Of a stretch of 64,000 bases of DNA, positions 17,846-27,707 are shown in pieces. Location of the stretch: NCBI RefSeq assembly GCF_002078505.1, contig NZ_LUAV01000014.1, positions 312,402-376,401 of the forward strand. The letters run 5' to 3'. This DNA comes from Ensifer aridi. GTDB lineage: Bacteria > Pseudomonadota > Alphaproteobacteria > Rhizobiales > Rhizobiaceae. Position 1 is the first letter of the stretch. The number at the start of each line of letters is the position of its first letter. The notes under the pieces were generated by a model. That model saw only the letters and a program-made list of their open reading frames with translations, ran no database searches and was not told the DNA's origin. The position numbers and the translations under genes were made by a program.

Positions 17846-20755
17846 TTGCTTTCGGTTTTCATTCTCGCCCCCTTCGCGGGAAGCCTCATCGCAATCTTCT
17901 TTCCGTCCGATCAACGTGGTGCCACAGCCTGGTTCGCGGGCGCCATCGCTCTCGTCTGTTTCCTGGTGACGGCCGGCCTCTACCCCATCGTCGCCTCCGG
18001 CAACGTGCTTCGCTATCAGCTCGAATGGATCCCCGAGCTCGGCCTGAACTTCACGCTCCGCATGGATGGCTTCGCCTGGCTGTTTTGCGCGCTGATCACG
18101 GCGATCGGAGTGCTCGTCGTTCTCTACGCCCGCTACTATATGGCCGAGGAAGACCCGGTGCCGCGCTTCTTCGCGCTCTTCCTCGCCTTCATGGGCTCGA
18201 TGCTCGGCGTCGTCCTTTCCGGCAACCTCATCCTGCTTGCGGTCTTCTGGGAGCTGACGAGCATCGTATCCTTCCTGCTGATCGGCTACTGGCACCACAA
18301 TGCACACGCCCGCGACGGCGCGCGCATTGCGCTGACCATGACCGGCATGGGCGGCCTCACCATGCTGGTCGGACTGGTGATCATCGGTCGGATCGTCGGC
18401 AGCTACGATCTCGACGCAGTGCTCGCGTCCGGCGATGCGATCCGCAACCATCCGCTCTACGTGACGGTGCTCGTCCTCATCCTGCTCGGCGCGTTGACGA
18501 AGAGCGCCCAGTTCCCGTTCCACTTCTGGCTGCCGCACGCCATGGCGGCGCCGACGCCGGTTTCGGCCTATCTGCATTCGGCGACGATGGTAAAGGCCGG
18601 CGTCTTCCTGCTTGCGCGACTCTGGCCGGTGATGGCCGGCACCGAGGCCTGGTTCTGGCTCGTCGGCCTCGCGGGCCTGACGACTTTGCTGCTCGGCGCC
18701 TATTTCGCGATCTTCCAGCAGGACCTGAAGGGGCTGCTCGCCTATTCGACGATCAGCCATCTCGGTCTCATCACCGTGCTCCTGAGCCTCGGCAGCCCGC
18801 TCGCCGCCGTCGCCGCGGTCTTCCACATCGTCAATCATGCCACCTTCAAGGCTTCGCTCTTCATGGCCGCCGGCATTATCGACCATGAAACCGGCACGCG
18901 CGACATGCGTAGGCTGAGCGGGCTCTTCCAATTCATGCCGATCACGGCGACGCTCGCGATGGTGGCCAGCGCCGCCATGGCCGGCGTTCCGCTGCTGAAC
19001 GGCTTCCTGTCAAAGGAGATGTTCTTCGCCGAGGCGATCGAAACGCACCTCGTCAACCCGCTCGATACGGCAACGCCCTATGTCGCGACGATCGCCAGCA
19101 TGTTCGCCGTGACCTATTCGCTCCGCTTCATTCACAGTGTCTTTTACGGTCCGACTCCAACGGACCTGCCGCGCAAGCCGCACGAACCGCCGCGTTGGAT
19201 GCGGGCACCGATCGATTTTCTGGTGCTTGCCTGCCTCGTCGTCGGGATTATCCCCGCCCAGACGATCGGCCCCTTCCTGCACACTGCCGTCATCTCGATC
19301 CTCGGCGACGCAACGCCGGACTACAGCCTTGCGGTCTGGCACGGCCTGAACATCCCGCTGATCATGAGCTTCGTCGCGCTGTCTGGCGGCGTCGGTCTCT
19401 ATTTCCTGATGCGCTCCTATCTCGCGACCGGCATAGAGGGACCGCCGGTCTTTCGCCTACTGGAGGGGCAACGCATCTTCGAACGCGTTCTGGTGACCCT
19501 TTCGTGGAAATGGGCGCGCTCGCTCGAACAGCAGCTCGGCACGCGCCGCCTGCAGCCGCAGATGCGCCTCCTTGTTTTTCTTGCCCTTGTGGCAGGGGCG
19601 TCGCCGCTTCTGATCCGCGGCTTCACCCTGCCCCCACTCGTGATCCGCGGCATCGATCCCGCCTTCGCGCTGCTTTGGGCGGTCGGGATAGCCTGCGCTG
19701 TCGGCTCGGCGGTCATGGCGAAGTTCCATCGCCTCGCCTCGCTCGTGCTCCTTGGCGGCGCGGGGCTCGTTACCTGCATCACCTTCGTCTGGCTGTCCGC
19801 GCCGGATCTCGCCGTCACCCAACTTCTCGTCGAGATCGTCACCACCGTGCTCATCCTGCTCGGATTGCGCTGGCTGCCGAAACGCATCGCGGGGCCGGAG
19901 ACCGCCGAGGACATTCCGTTGCGAACCCGCGCCCGGCGCCTGCGCGATTTCCTGCTCGCGATCATCGCCGGCGGAGGACTGATGCTCATCTCCTATACGG
20001 TGATGACGCGACCGCTCCCCGAGACCGTTGCCGACTACTTCCTCGCGCGTGCCTACCAGGAGGGTGGCGGAACCAACGTCGTCAACGTCATCCTCGTCGA
20101 TTTCCGCGGCTTCGACACGCTTGGCGAAATCGCTGTCTTGTGCATCGTCGCGCTGACGGTGTTTGCGCTCCTCCTGCGCTTCCGACCGCAGGCCGACAGC
20201 CTCGAAACTCCGGAACAGCAAAGAGTGCAGAACGCCTTCGATGACGACCATCCCGACCGCACCGCGGGCGACAGTGTCGCCGAATATCTCTTCGTCCCGT
20301 CCGTGATCATGCGCTGGATGTTCCCGGTGACCGGCATGCTCGCGGCCTTCCTCTTCCTGCGCGGGCATGACCTGCCGGGCGGCGGCTTTGCCGCGGGTAT
20401 TGCCATGTCGATCGGCTTCATCCTGCAGTACATGTCGGGCGGAACCCGCTGGGTCGAGGAGCGCCTGCGCATCCATCCGCTTCGCTGGATGAGCATCGGT
20501 CTCCTGATTGCCGTCGCCACGGGCGCAGGATCATGGCTCTTCGGTTATCCGTTCCTCACCTCGCGCGCCGAATATGCGACCCTGCCAATCATCGGCAAGG
20601 TGCCACTCGCGAGCGCCAGCCTCTTCGACCTCGGGGTATTCTCGCTCGTGCTCGGCGCAACCGTGCTCATGCTCATTGCGCTAGCGCACCAATCGGTGCG
20701 CGCGCCGCGCGCACACGCCCGAGCCACGCGTCCGGAGAAGGAGGCGGCAGAGTAA
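17846..20755 (+). CDS. phaAB: Cation/proton antiporter subunit A+B fusion (MrpA/PhaAB)
   Basis: About 969 residues, very hydrophobic. The N-terminal ~500 residues resemble NADH dehydrogenase ND5-type subunits (LAVFWELTSIVSFLLIGYWH, the conserved GALTKSAQFPFHFWLPHAM, then YLHSATMVKAGVFLLARL). The C-terminal part (after about residue 800) is MrpB-like (GHDLPGGGFAAGIAMSIGFI). Fusion of A and B is typical of rhizobial Pha and group 2 Mrp systems, which exchange K+ or Na+ for protons. The start is uncertain: TTG 17846 is open, but the best-spaced Shine-Dalgarno (AAGGGGA) precedes an in-frame ACG at 17825 that would give a longer N-terminus. Confidence 0.92.
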   Translation: MLSVFILAPFAGSLIAIFFPSDQRGATAWFAGAIALVCFLVTAGLYPIVASGNVLRYQLEWIPELGLNFTLRMDGFAWLFCALITAIGVLVVLYARYYMAEEDPVPRFFALFLAFMGSMLGVVLSGNLILLAVFWELTSIVSFLLIGYWHHNAHARDGARIALTMTGMGGLTMLVGLVIIGRIVGSYDLDAVLASGDAIRNHPLYVTVLVLILLGALTKSAQFPFHFWLPHAMAAPTPVSAYLHSATMVKAGVFLLARLWPVMAGTEAWFWLVGLAGLTTLLLGAYFAIFQQDLKGLLAYSTISHLGLITVLLSLGSPLAAVAAVFHIVNHATFKASLFMAAGIIDHETGTRDMRRLSGLFQFMPITATLAMVASAAMAGVPLLNGFLSKEMFFAEAIETHLVNPLDTATPYVATIASMFAVTYSLRFIHSVFYGPTPTDLPRKPHEPPRWMRAPIDFLVLACLVVGIIPAQTIGPFLHTAVISILGDATPDYSLAVWHGLNIPLIMSFVALSGGVGLYFLMRSYLATGIEGPPVFRLLEGQRIFERVLVTLSWKWARSLEQQLGTRRLQPQMRLLVFLALVAGASPLLIRGFTLPPLVIRGIDPAFALLWAVGIACAVGSAVMAKFHRLASLVLLGGAGLVTCITFVWLSAPDLAVTQLLVEIVTTVLILLGLRWLPKRIAGPETAEDIPLRTRARRLRDFLLAIIAGGGLMLISYTVMTRPLPETVADYFLARAYQEGGGTNVVNVILVDFRGFDTLGEIAVLCIVALTVFALLLRFRPQADSLETPEQQRVQNAFDDDHPDRTAGDSVAEYLFVPSVIMRWMFPVTGMLAAFLFLRGHDLPGGGFAAGIAMSIGFILQYMSGGTRWVEERLRIHPLRWMSIGLLIAVATGAGSWLFGYPFLTSRAEYATLPIIGKVPLASASLFDLGVFSLVLGATVLMLIALAHQSVRAPRAHARATRPEKEAAE

Positions 20756-21102
20756 TGGAACTCGTTCTCTCTACCGGCATCGGCGTGCTGACGGCATCCG
20801 GCGTATATCTTCTTCTGCGGCCGAGAACCTATCAGGTTATCATCGGGCTTTCACTGCTCTCCTTTGCCGTCAATCTCTTCATCTTCGGCATGGGCAGGCT
20901 CAGGGTGAACGCCCCACCTTTGCTCGAACCGGGCGGCGTCGGCGACCTCGTTCGTTACACCGACCCCGTTCCGCAGGCGCTGGTGCTGACAGCCATCGTC
21001 ATCGGCTTTGCCATGACCGCGCTTTTCCTCGTCGTGCTGCTCGCCTCGCGCGGCTTCACCGGGACAGACCACGTCGACGGGAGGGAGCAGCGCGGTGATT
21101 GA
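20755..21102 (+). CDS. phaC: Cation/proton antiporter subunit C (MrpC/PhaC)
   Basis: A 115-residue, three-helix protein related to NuoK (ELVLSTGIGVLTASGVYLLL and TYQVIIGLSLLSFAVNLFIF, then PQALVLTAIVIGFAMTALFL). The ATG overlaps the phaAB stop (TAATG), showing translational coupling. It is part of the membrane arm of the Mrp/Pha complex. Confidence 0.93.
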   Translation: MELVLSTGIGVLTASGVYLLLRPRTYQVIIGLSLLSFAVNLFIFGMGRLRVNAPPLLEPGGVGDLVRYTDPVPQALVLTAIVIGFAMTALFLVVLLASRGFTGTDHVDGREQRGD

Positions 21103-22705
21103 ATGGCTGCAGCATCTCCTGGTCCTGCCGATCCTCGTGCCGCTCGCCGTGGCGGCGGTGCTGATCCCGATCGATGAGCGCAAGCGCACGCTCAAGGGCG
21201 CCATCGGCTTCGCCTCGACACTCGTCGTCTTCGTCGTGACGATGATCCTCGTGCGCCTTGCAGCGGGCGGCTCGCCCGGAACGGGTGTCTACCAGCTCGG
21301 CAACTGGCCTGCGCCCTTCGGCATCGTGCTTGTTCTCGACCGGCTTTCGGCGCTGATGCTGTGCCTTGCGAGCGGCCTCGCACTCGCCGCCCAGGTTTAT
21401 TCCATGGCGCGCTGGCACACGGCGGGCCACCACTTCCACTCGCTGTTCCAGCTTCTCGTGGCCGGTCTCAACGGTGCCTTCCTGACGGGCGACCTGTTCA
21501 ACCTCTTCGTGTTCTTCGAGATGATGCTGGCGGCGTCCTACGGCCTGCTGCTGCATTGCTCCGGTCCGGTGCGCGTCAAAGCGGGGCTGCATTATATCGC
21601 CATCAATCTCGCCGCCTCGGCGCTGTTCCTGATCGGCGTAAGCCTGATCTACGGGGTGACCGGCACGCTCAACATGGCGGATCTCGCAACGAAACTCGCA
21701 ACGCTTGCCCCAGAAAACAGAAATTTCGTGGAAGCGGGCGCCGCCATTCTCGGCGTCGCCTTCCTCGTGAAGGCCGGCATGTGGCCCTTGAGCTTCTGGC
21801 TGCCGACGGCCTATGCGGCGGCGACGCCGCCGGTCGCTGCCGCCTTCGCGATCCTGACGAAGGTCGGGATCTACATTATCATCCGCCTGCATCTGCTCGT
21901 CTTCGGCGCCGCGGCGGGAGCCTCGACCGGCTTCGGTCAGGACTGGCTTGTCGCCGGCGGCATGCTGACGATCGCCTATGGCGCGATCGGCGTGCTTGCC
22001 TCTCAGGCGATGGGTCGCCTCGCGGGCTATTCGGTACTTGTCTCTTCCGGAACGCTACTTGCCGCGCTCGGCCTCGGACATCAGGGGATGCTGGCAGGCG
22101 CGCTCTTCTATCTCGTCAGTTCGACACTGACGATCGCCGCCTTTTTCCTGCTCATCGAGCTCGTCGAACGCGGCCGCGATGCCGGGGCCGACGTGCTGGC
22201 GGTGACGATGGAGGCCTATGGCGACTTCGACGAGGATGAAGAAGAGGAAGAGGTCGGCGTCGCGATACCCGGGACGATGGCTGTGCTCGGCCTCTGCTTC
22301 TGCCTGTGCGCGGTGCTCTTGTCCGGCCTGCCACCGCTTTCGGGCTTCATCGCCAAGTTCGCGCTCCTGCATGGCCTCTTCGACGGTTCGAAAGCGGATC
22401 TTGCAGCCGCGACATCGCCCGCCGACTGGACCTATGTATTGCTCATCATCCTGTCGGGCCTGGCCGCCATGATCGCCATGAACCGCATCGGCATCCGCAC
22501 CTTCTGGGCCTCCATCGAGGGCACGATACCGCGCGTCGTGGTCGTCGAGATCGCGCCCGTTCTCGTTCTGCTCGGCGCCTGCGTCTTCCTGAGCCTGCAG
22601 GCGGGGCCCGCCATGCGCTACATGCAGGCGACCGCCGACGATCTGCTCTCGCCCCTCGTTCATAGCGAGCGGGTGCTTTCGGCGCCAAGGACGGGAGGCA
22701 ATTAG
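21095..22705 (+). CDS. phaD: Cation/proton antiporter subunit D (MrpD/PhaD)
   Basis: A 536-residue, ND2/ND4-like polytopic protein with the family blocks FNLFVFFEMMLAASYGLLLH and FLVKAGMWPLSFWLPTAYA. A GTG start overlaps phaC by 8 bases, behind a strong GGGAGGGAG ribosome site. An unusual feature is a very acidic loop near residues 373-385 (DFDEDEEEEE) between two membrane segments. It provides a proton/cation path with subunit A. Confidence 0.93.
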   Translation: MIEWLQHLLVLPILVPLAVAAVLIPIDERKRTLKGAIGFASTLVVFVVTMILVRLAAGGSPGTGVYQLGNWPAPFGIVLVLDRLSALMLCLASGLALAAQVYSMARWHTAGHHFHSLFQLLVAGLNGAFLTGDLFNLFVFFEMMLAASYGLLLHCSGPVRVKAGLHYIAINLAASALFLIGVSLIYGVTGTLNMADLATKLATLAPENRNFVEAGAAILGVAFLVKAGMWPLSFWLPTAYAAATPPVAAAFAILTKVGIYIIIRLHLLVFGAAAGASTGFGQDWLVAGGMLTIAYGAIGVLASQAMGRLAGYSVLVSSGTLLAALGLGHQGMLAGALFYLVSSTLTIAAFFLLIELVERGRDAGADVLAVTMEAYGDFDEDEEEEEVGVAIPGTMAVLGLCFCLCAVLLSGLPPLSGFIAKFALLHGLFDGSKADLAAATSPADWTYVLLIILSGLAAMIAMNRIGIRTFWASIEGTIPRVVVVEIAPVLVLLGACVFLSLQAGPAMRYMQATADDLLSPLVHSERVLSAPRTGGN

Positions 22706-22708
22706 CCG

Positions 22709-23194
22709 ATGCGCACCTGGCTTCCCTACCCACTGCTTTCGACCGGCCTGTTCGTCATGTGGCTGCTGCTCAACCAGTCGGTGGCACCGGGCTCGATCCT
22801 GCTGGGCCTGGTTCTGAGCGCGGTGCTCGCCTGGGTGACGCTCAAGCTGCAGCCCGCGCGGTCCAATCTGCACCGTCTGGGACGCGCCTTCGGGCTTGCC
22901 GTTCACGTCGTGGGGGACATCATACGGTCGAATATTGCCGTCACCGGCATCATCCTGCGCTCGCGCAGGCGTCCAGCCAATGCCGGCTTCTTGACCATCG
23001 ATCTCGATCTCGATGACGAAAACGCGTTGGCGCTGCTCGCCTGCATCGTGACAGCCACGCCCGGAACAGCCTGGCTCGAATATGACCGCCGCCTGAAAAC
23101 GGTACTCATCCACGTGCTGGACATCGAGAACGAGGCCCTGTGGCGGCGAACCGTCAAGGGGTATGAGGCCCAACTGAAGGAGATATTCCAATGA
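22709..23194 (+). CDS. phaE: Cation/proton antiporter subunit E (MrpE/PhaE)
   Basis: A 161-residue protein with two N-terminal TM helices (LFVMWLLLNQSVAPGSILLG) and a soluble tail with VVGDIIRSNIAVTGIILR and ACIVTATPGTAWLEYD, typical of MrpE. It lies three bases after phaD and overlaps phaF by ATGA. Confidence 0.92.
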   Translation: MRTWLPYPLLSTGLFVMWLLLNQSVAPGSILLGLVLSAVLAWVTLKLQPARSNLHRLGRAFGLAVHVVGDIIRSNIAVTGIILRSRRRPANAGFLTIDLDLDDENALALLACIVTATPGTAWLEYDRRLKTVLIHVLDIENEALWRRTVKGYEAQLKEIFQ

Positions 23195-23472
23195 TCGAGC
23201 TTGCGATCATCTGGTCCGTACTTCTCGCGCAGAGCATGCTGGCGCTCGCCATGGCCTTCGCGCTCTACCGCATCGCCAGGGGACCGCGGGCGCAGGACCG
23301 CATCCTCGGCCTCGATACGCTTTACGTCAACGCGATGCTCTTGCTCTTGAGCTTCGGCATCCGGACCGCGAACACGGTCTACTTCGAAACGGCTCTGATC
23401 ATTGCCGTGATTGGCTTCGCCTCTTCGATCGCGCTCGCCAAGTTCCTCATGCGCGGCGAGGTGATCGAATGA
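23191..23472 (+). CDS. phaF: Cation/proton antiporter subunit F (MrpF/PhaF)
   Basis: A 93-residue, three-helix protein with GPRAQDRILGLDTLYVNAML, the conserved MrpF core. It overlaps both neighbours by four bases (ATGA), so translation is coupled through the operon. Confidence 0.93.
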   Translation: MIELAIIWSVLLAQSMLALAMAFALYRIARGPRAQDRILGLDTLYVNAMLLLLSFGIRTANTVYFETALIIAVIGFASSIALAKFLMRGEVIE

Positions 23473-23834
23473 GCCACCTGACCGACCTGCCGCCCTGGGC
23501 GGCGATTGCCGTGTGCGCGCTGTTGCTTTTAGGCGCGGCGACGACGCTGATAGGGTCGCTCGGCCTTCTGCGTCTTTCCGATTTTTATGAGCGCCTGCAC
23601 GCCCCGACGATCGCGACCAGCGGCGGCACGATCCTCATCTGCCTGGCGTCGATCCTCTGCTTTGCCGTGTTGCAGGGCCGCTGGGTCTTCCATGAGCTGC
23701 TGATCATCTTCTTCGTTACGGTGACGACGCCCGTAACGCTGATGCTGCTCGGACAGGCAGCCCTTTACCGCGACCGGTTCGAGGAACGGCAGGACGTTCC
23801 CCGAAAGCCGAGACCCGCACTCGATGAGGAATAG
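23469..23834 (+). CDS. phaG: Cation/proton antiporter subunit G (MrpG/PhaG)
   Basis: A 121-residue, three-helix protein with LGLLRLSDFYERLHAPTIAT, the MrpG signature. Last gene of the operon; its stop abuts the stop of the convergent quinone reductase (23834/23835) with no spacer, so no separate terminator can fit between them. Confidence 0.93.
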   Translation: MSHLTDLPPWAAIAVCALLLLGAATTLIGSLGLLRLSDFYERLHAPTIATSGGTILICLASILCFAVLQGRWVFHELLIIFFVTVTTPVTLMLLGQAALYRDRFEERQDVPRKPRPALDEE

Positions 23835-24647
23835 CTATTCGCCTGCCTGACGAAACGCCTCGCGCGCATCATTGAGGTGAAGCGCGAAGCCGGTTGCGCC
23901 TGCTTCGCCGAGGCCGGGACGGAGCTGCATGCTCGGGATCAGATAGTCGCCGCCATTCTGTTGCCGATAGGGAATGGGCGGGGTCGAGCCGAGCCTCCGC
24001 ATCCTCTCGCGCAGGCGCTCGGCCAGCGGCTCGAAAGCCGCTTCGTCGAAACGATCGACGCGATAGGCGACGAATGGAGGAAGCACGTCGTAGCCCGGAT
24101 AGTAGAGGATGCCGTGGTTGATGGGGAACAGGAGGTCATCTATCGGGCCGTTGACGCCGCGGGCCGAATAATGCTCTTCCCAGCCGCCGGCGGTCACGAT
24201 CAGCATCGCGCGCTTGCCCGCCAATTTCCCTTCGCCGTAGCGGTCACCCCAGCGCTTGTCGCTATGCTCGCCGACGCCGTAAGCAAAGCCGTAGGCGAAG
24301 ACGCGGTCGACCCAGCCCTTGAGAATGGCCGGCATGGAGAACCACCAGAGCGGGAACTGGAGGATGAGGACATCGGCCCAAAGAAGCTTCTCGATCTCCG
24401 CCTTGACATCTTCCGTCAGCGCCTCGGCTTCGAAGGCCTTCTTGGAGGCTGCGACAGGCACGAGCCGCGCGTCCGGCGCCAGCAGGGGGAAGTCGGCGCG
24501 GTCGACCTCGGATTTCCAGCCTTGGGCATAGAGATCCGAGACCCGCACTTCATGGCCTTGTGCTTCGAGCTCCTTGAGCGCGACGTCGCGGAGCGCTCCG
24601 TTGAGCGAGCGCGGTTCCGGATGAGCAAAGACGAGCAGAACTTTCAT
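23835..24647 (-). CDS. NAD(P)H-dependent quinone reductase (flavodoxin-like fold)
   Basis: A 270-residue protein of the NQO1/KefF/YwrO type. The N-terminal MKVLLVFAHPEPRSLNGAL is the FMN/FAD-binding start, ILQFPLWWFSMPAILKGWVD the flavin-contact block, and KRAMLIVTAGGWEEHYSARG the later loop. It reduces quinones or nitro compounds by two electrons. The divergent LysR gene 93 bases away is its probable regulator. A clear AGGAGAATG-type ribosome site precedes the ATG. Confidence 0.87.
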   Translation of the reverse strand: MKVLLVFAHPEPRSLNGALRDVALKELEAQGHEVRVSDLYAQGWKSEVDRADFPLLAPDARLVPVAASKKAFEAEALTEDVKAEIEKLLWADVLILQFPLWWFSMPAILKGWVDRVFAYGFAYGVGEHSDKRWGDRYGEGKLAGKRAMLIVTAGGWEEHYSARGVNGPIDDLLFPINHGILYYPGYDVLPPFVAYRVDRFDEAAFEPLAERLRERMRRLGSTPPIPYRQQNGGDYLIPSMQLRPGLGEAGATGFALHLNDAREAFRQAGE

Positions 24648-24740
24648 GGATCATTCTCCTGGTGAGATTTTCGTCCCTCTAGGTAGCCAGCATCCGCCCG
24701 ATCCGCTACGTGTAGGGAATGCATGAGATCGTGCCGAATA

Positions 24741-25667
24741 ATGGATAAATCCGACGTCACTCTCGAGCGCATGCGCACTTTCGTGCGCGTCGCAGAGCGC
24801 GGAAGCCTGTCGGCGGTCGCGCGCGAACTTAGGGTCGGTCAGTCGACCGTCACGAGGCATTTGCGCGAGCTCGAGGAAGCAGTCGGGGTGCCTCTGCTCT
24901 CCAGGACCACCAGACGCGTGACGATGACCGATGAGGGCAGCCGCTACTATGCCAGGAGCGTCGAGATCCTCCGCCTCGTGGAGCAGGCCGGCGACGAGGT
25001 AAGAGGCACGCGAGGCGCGCCGGCCGGCACGGTCCGCGTCTCGTGCACGGCGGCTTTCGGGGTTCTCCATGTCAGCCGGCTGATCTTCGCGTTTCAGGAC
25101 CGCTATCCCGACATCGGCGTCGATTTGAGCCTTACCGACGAGCGGGTCGACCTCGTGCGCGAAGGCGTCGACATCGCGCTCCGCCTGGGTCCGCTCACCG
25201 ACAGTTCGATGCGGCTGAAGGCGCTCGGCCAGAGCCGTCGCCTGCTCGTGGCGGCGCCGGGCTATCTGGCCCAACGGGGGAGGCCGGCCGTTCCGCGGGA
25301 TCTGACCGGCCATGAGGGCATCCGGATGTCGAACGTCGCAGGAAGCGACACTCTTGTCCTGCAGGGGCCGGATGGCAGTCATCACGCGGTGCCCTTCGGC
25401 GGACGGTTGCGGGTCGACCATGGGCTTGCCGCACGCGAGGCGCTCGTCGCCGGGCGCGGCATCGCGCCTGCGCATCGATGGCTTGTCGGCGACCTTCTGG
25501 CAGCGGGCAGGCTCGAAGTGGTCCTACCCCACTATTCGCTGCCACCGGTCCCGCTCAGCATGTTGATCGTTCCGGAGCGCGCGGGCATCGCCCGGGTCCG
25601 GCTTCTCGTCGACTTCCTTGCAGATGAGATCGGCAGCGTTCCCGGGGTCGAGCAGGCGCGGCGATAG
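24741..25667 (+). CDS. LysR-family transcriptional regulator
   Basis: A 308-residue protein from ATG 24741 (MDKSDVTLERMRTFVRVAER). The HTH is SLSAVARELRVGQSTVTRHL with REVEEAVG-like continuation (RELEEAVGVPLLSRTTRRV), then the substrate-binding domain. An upstream ATG at 24723 would add six residues. It resembles the LTTRs that flank oxidoreductase genes and probably controls the divergent flavoprotein; the effector is unknown. Confidence 0.9.
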   Translation: MDKSDVTLERMRTFVRVAERGSLSAVARELRVGQSTVTRHLRELEEAVGVPLLSRTTRRVTMTDEGSRYYARSVEILRLVEQAGDEVRGTRGAPAGTVRVSCTAAFGVLHVSRLIFAFQDRYPDIGVDLSLTDERVDLVREGVDIALRLGPLTDSSMRLKALGQSRRLLVAAPGYLAQRGRPAVPRDLTGHEGIRMSNVAGSDTLVLQGPDGSHHAVPFGGRLRVDHGLAAREALVAGRGIAPAHRWLVGDLLAAGRLEVVLPHYSLPPVPLSMLIVPERAGIARVRLLVDFLADEIGSVPGVEQARR

Positions 25668-25684
25668 CCGACCGGCTGTTCCGC

Positions 25685-26443
25685 CTATTCGCGTCCGCGG
25701 AAGCGGCGCTGATAGGCTGCATCGTAGAGCGAGCTCTCGCGGAAGTCCGAGGCTTCGAGGCCCGGGCCGACGAAGATGAGCGCCGTGCGCTCGATCGGTT
25801 CGGCGGCGACCCTCGCGGCGATGTCACCGAGCGTGCCGCGCAGGACGCGTTCATCCGGCCAGGAGGCCTTGACGACGATCGCCACCGGGCAATCGACGCC
25901 ATAGAGCGGCGTCAGCTCCTCGACGACGCGGTCGAGCGCGTGGATGGCGAGATGGATCGCAAGCGTTGAGCCCGTGGCTCCGAAGGCGGCGAGCGTCTCC
26001 CTGTTCGGCATTGGCGAGGCGCGGCCGGAAACGCGGGTCAGCACCAGGCTCTGTGCCACCGCCGGAATTGTCAGTTCGCGGCCGAGCGTCGCAGCGGCGG
26101 CAGCGAAGGCGGGCACACCGGGCGTCATCGTATAGGGAATGCCATGTTTCTCGAGCCGCCTGATCTGCTCCGCCACGGCGCTCCAGACGGAAAGGTCGCC
26201 CGAATGCAGCCGTGCGACGTCCTCGCCGGCTTGCGCAGCGCGTACATATTCCGCCTCGATCTCGTCGAGCGACATCGGTGCCGTGTCGACGATGCGGGCG
26301 CCGGGCGGGCAATATTGCAGCAGTTCCGGCGAGACGATCGAGCCGGCATAGAGGCAGACGGGGCAGTCGCCGATCAGGTCCCGTCCCCTGACCGTGATGA
26401 GGTCTGCCGCGCCCGGGCCTGCGCCGATGAAATGAACCGTCAT
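25685..26443 (-). CDS. cobM: Precorrin-4 C11-methyltransferase
   Basis: A 252-residue SAM-dependent tetrapyrrole methylase. It starts [19 protein letters not shown], with [16 protein letters not shown] and [20 protein letters not shown], diagnostic of CobM/CbiF. It adds the C11 methyl to precorrin-4 in aerobic corrin ring synthesis. It lies 22 bases after cobL and is the last gene of this run. Confidence 0.94.
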   Translation of the reverse strand: MTVHFIGAGPGAADLITVRGRDLIGDCPVCLYAGSIVSPELLQYCPPGARIVDTAPMSLDEIEAEYVRAAQAGEDVARLHSGDLSVWSAVAEQIRRLEKHGIPYTMTPGVPAFAAAAATLGRELTIPAVAQSLVLTRVSGRASPMPNRETLAAFGATGSTLAIHLAIHALDRVVEELTPLYGVDCPVAIVVKASWPDERVLRGTLGDIAARVAAEPIERTALIFVGPGLEASDFRESSLYDAAYQRRFRGRE

Positions 26444-26465
26444 AGTCTGTCCTCTCGAGAATCTT

Positions 26466-27707
26466 TCAGGCCTTGATCCACGACCATTGCGTGACCGGCA
26501 TGGCCGGGCGCCAGCCCGTCATCGAGCCGACGGGCGCGGCCCGCGCGACATCGATGCGGATCAGTGATCCGCCAAGCCGCGCATGGTGGGCGATGAGCAC
26601 CGCTTCCATTTCCGTTGTCACCGCATTGGCGACCAGCCGTCCGCCGGGGGAAAGCGCCGCGACCGCCGCGTCCATCACGCCCGGCTCGCTACCGCCGCCG
26701 CCGATAAAGATCACATCCGGGCGCGCCAAGTTTCGCAATGCGTCCGGCGCCTCGCCCTCGACGACCACGAGCCCAGGCACACCGAAGCGGGCCGCATTGC
26801 GGCCGATACGCTGGGCTCGCTCGGATGACGCCTCGACCGCGACCGCCCGCATCGCCGGATCGGCCAGCATCCATTCGATGGCGACCGAGCCCGAGCCGGC
26901 GCCGATGTCCCAGAGAAGCTCGCCCTTGCGCGGCGCCAAGGCCGAGAGCGTCAAAGCCCGCACCTCGCGCTTGGTGATCTGGCCGTCATGTTCGAAGAGT
27001 CTATCGTCGAGGCCGCTCGCAAGCGGCAGGATCCGCGCGTCCGCATCGGCGACGACTTCGACGGCGCAGACGTTCAAGGCGTCGACCTGTTCCAGCGCGA
27101 AGCTTGCGGCGATGTGACGGGAGACGCGCTCGCGCTCCCCTCCAATTGCCTCGAGAAGCGTAAGCTGCGACCGACCGAAACCGCTCCCGCTGAGCAGTTC
27201 GGCAAGCGCCTTCGGCCCGTTCTCGTCCGAGGTCAGTGCCAGCACGCGTGCGCCCGGCTGCAGATGCGGCCGGATGAGATCGAGCGGGCGCCCGTGCAGC
27301 GAAACTGTCGCAACCTCCTGCAGCGCCCAGCTCAGCCGCGAGGCGGCAAGGCTGAAGGCGGATGGCGCGGGAATGGTGCGCATTTCCTTGACGTCGACGC
27401 GGCGCGCCAGCGTGGCGCCGACCCCGAACAGGAACGGATCGCCTGAGGCGAGCACGACGACGGAGCTACCGCGCCGCGCAAGGATGGCCTCGACCGATTT
27501 TTCGAAGGGGCTCTGCCATATGTGGCACTCGCCCTTGATCAACGGCGCCGCAAGCTCGATGTGGCGGGCACCGCCGAAAACGACCGGTGCAGCTTCGATG
27601 AGCCGCTTGGCCTCGTCGCCGAGACCGGCTACACCATCCTCTCCGATACCGATGATGGTGAGCCAAGAGACGATGATGGCCGAGCCACTGTTCGACATGT
27701 CAGCCAT
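26466..27707 (-). CDS. cobL: Precorrin-6Y C5,15-methyltransferase (decarboxylating)
   Basis: About 413 residues from ATG 27707 (MADMSNSG). The N-terminal half is a CbiE-like methylase ([20 protein letters not shown]) and the C-terminal half a CbiT-like decarboxylating methylase ([20 protein letters not shown]). This is the fused form of the aerobic pathway. The start has GAGG at a good distance (complement of 27715-27718). The start codon overlaps that of divergent cobK, so its promoter must lie inside cobK. The frame is open further upstream to 27740 but loses conservation. Confidence 0.93.
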   Translation of the reverse strand: MADMSNSGSAIIVSWLTIIGIGEDGVAGLGDEAKRLIEAAPVVFGGARHIELAAPLIKGECHIWQSPFEKSVEAILARRGSSVVVLASGDPFLFGVGATLARRVDVKEMRTIPAPSAFSLAASRLSWALQEVATVSLHGRPLDLIRPHLQPGARVLALTSDENGPKALAELLSGSGFGRSQLTLLEAIGGERERVSRHIAASFALEQVDALNVCAVEVVADADARILPLASGLDDRLFEHDGQITKREVRALTLSALAPRKGELLWDIGAGSGSVAIEWMLADPAMRAVAVEASSERAQRIGRNAARFGVPGLVVVEGEAPDALRNLARPDVIFIGGGGSEPGVMDAAVAALSPGGRLVANAVTTEMEAVLIAHHARLGGSLIRIDVARAAPVGSMTGWRPAMPVTQWSWIKA

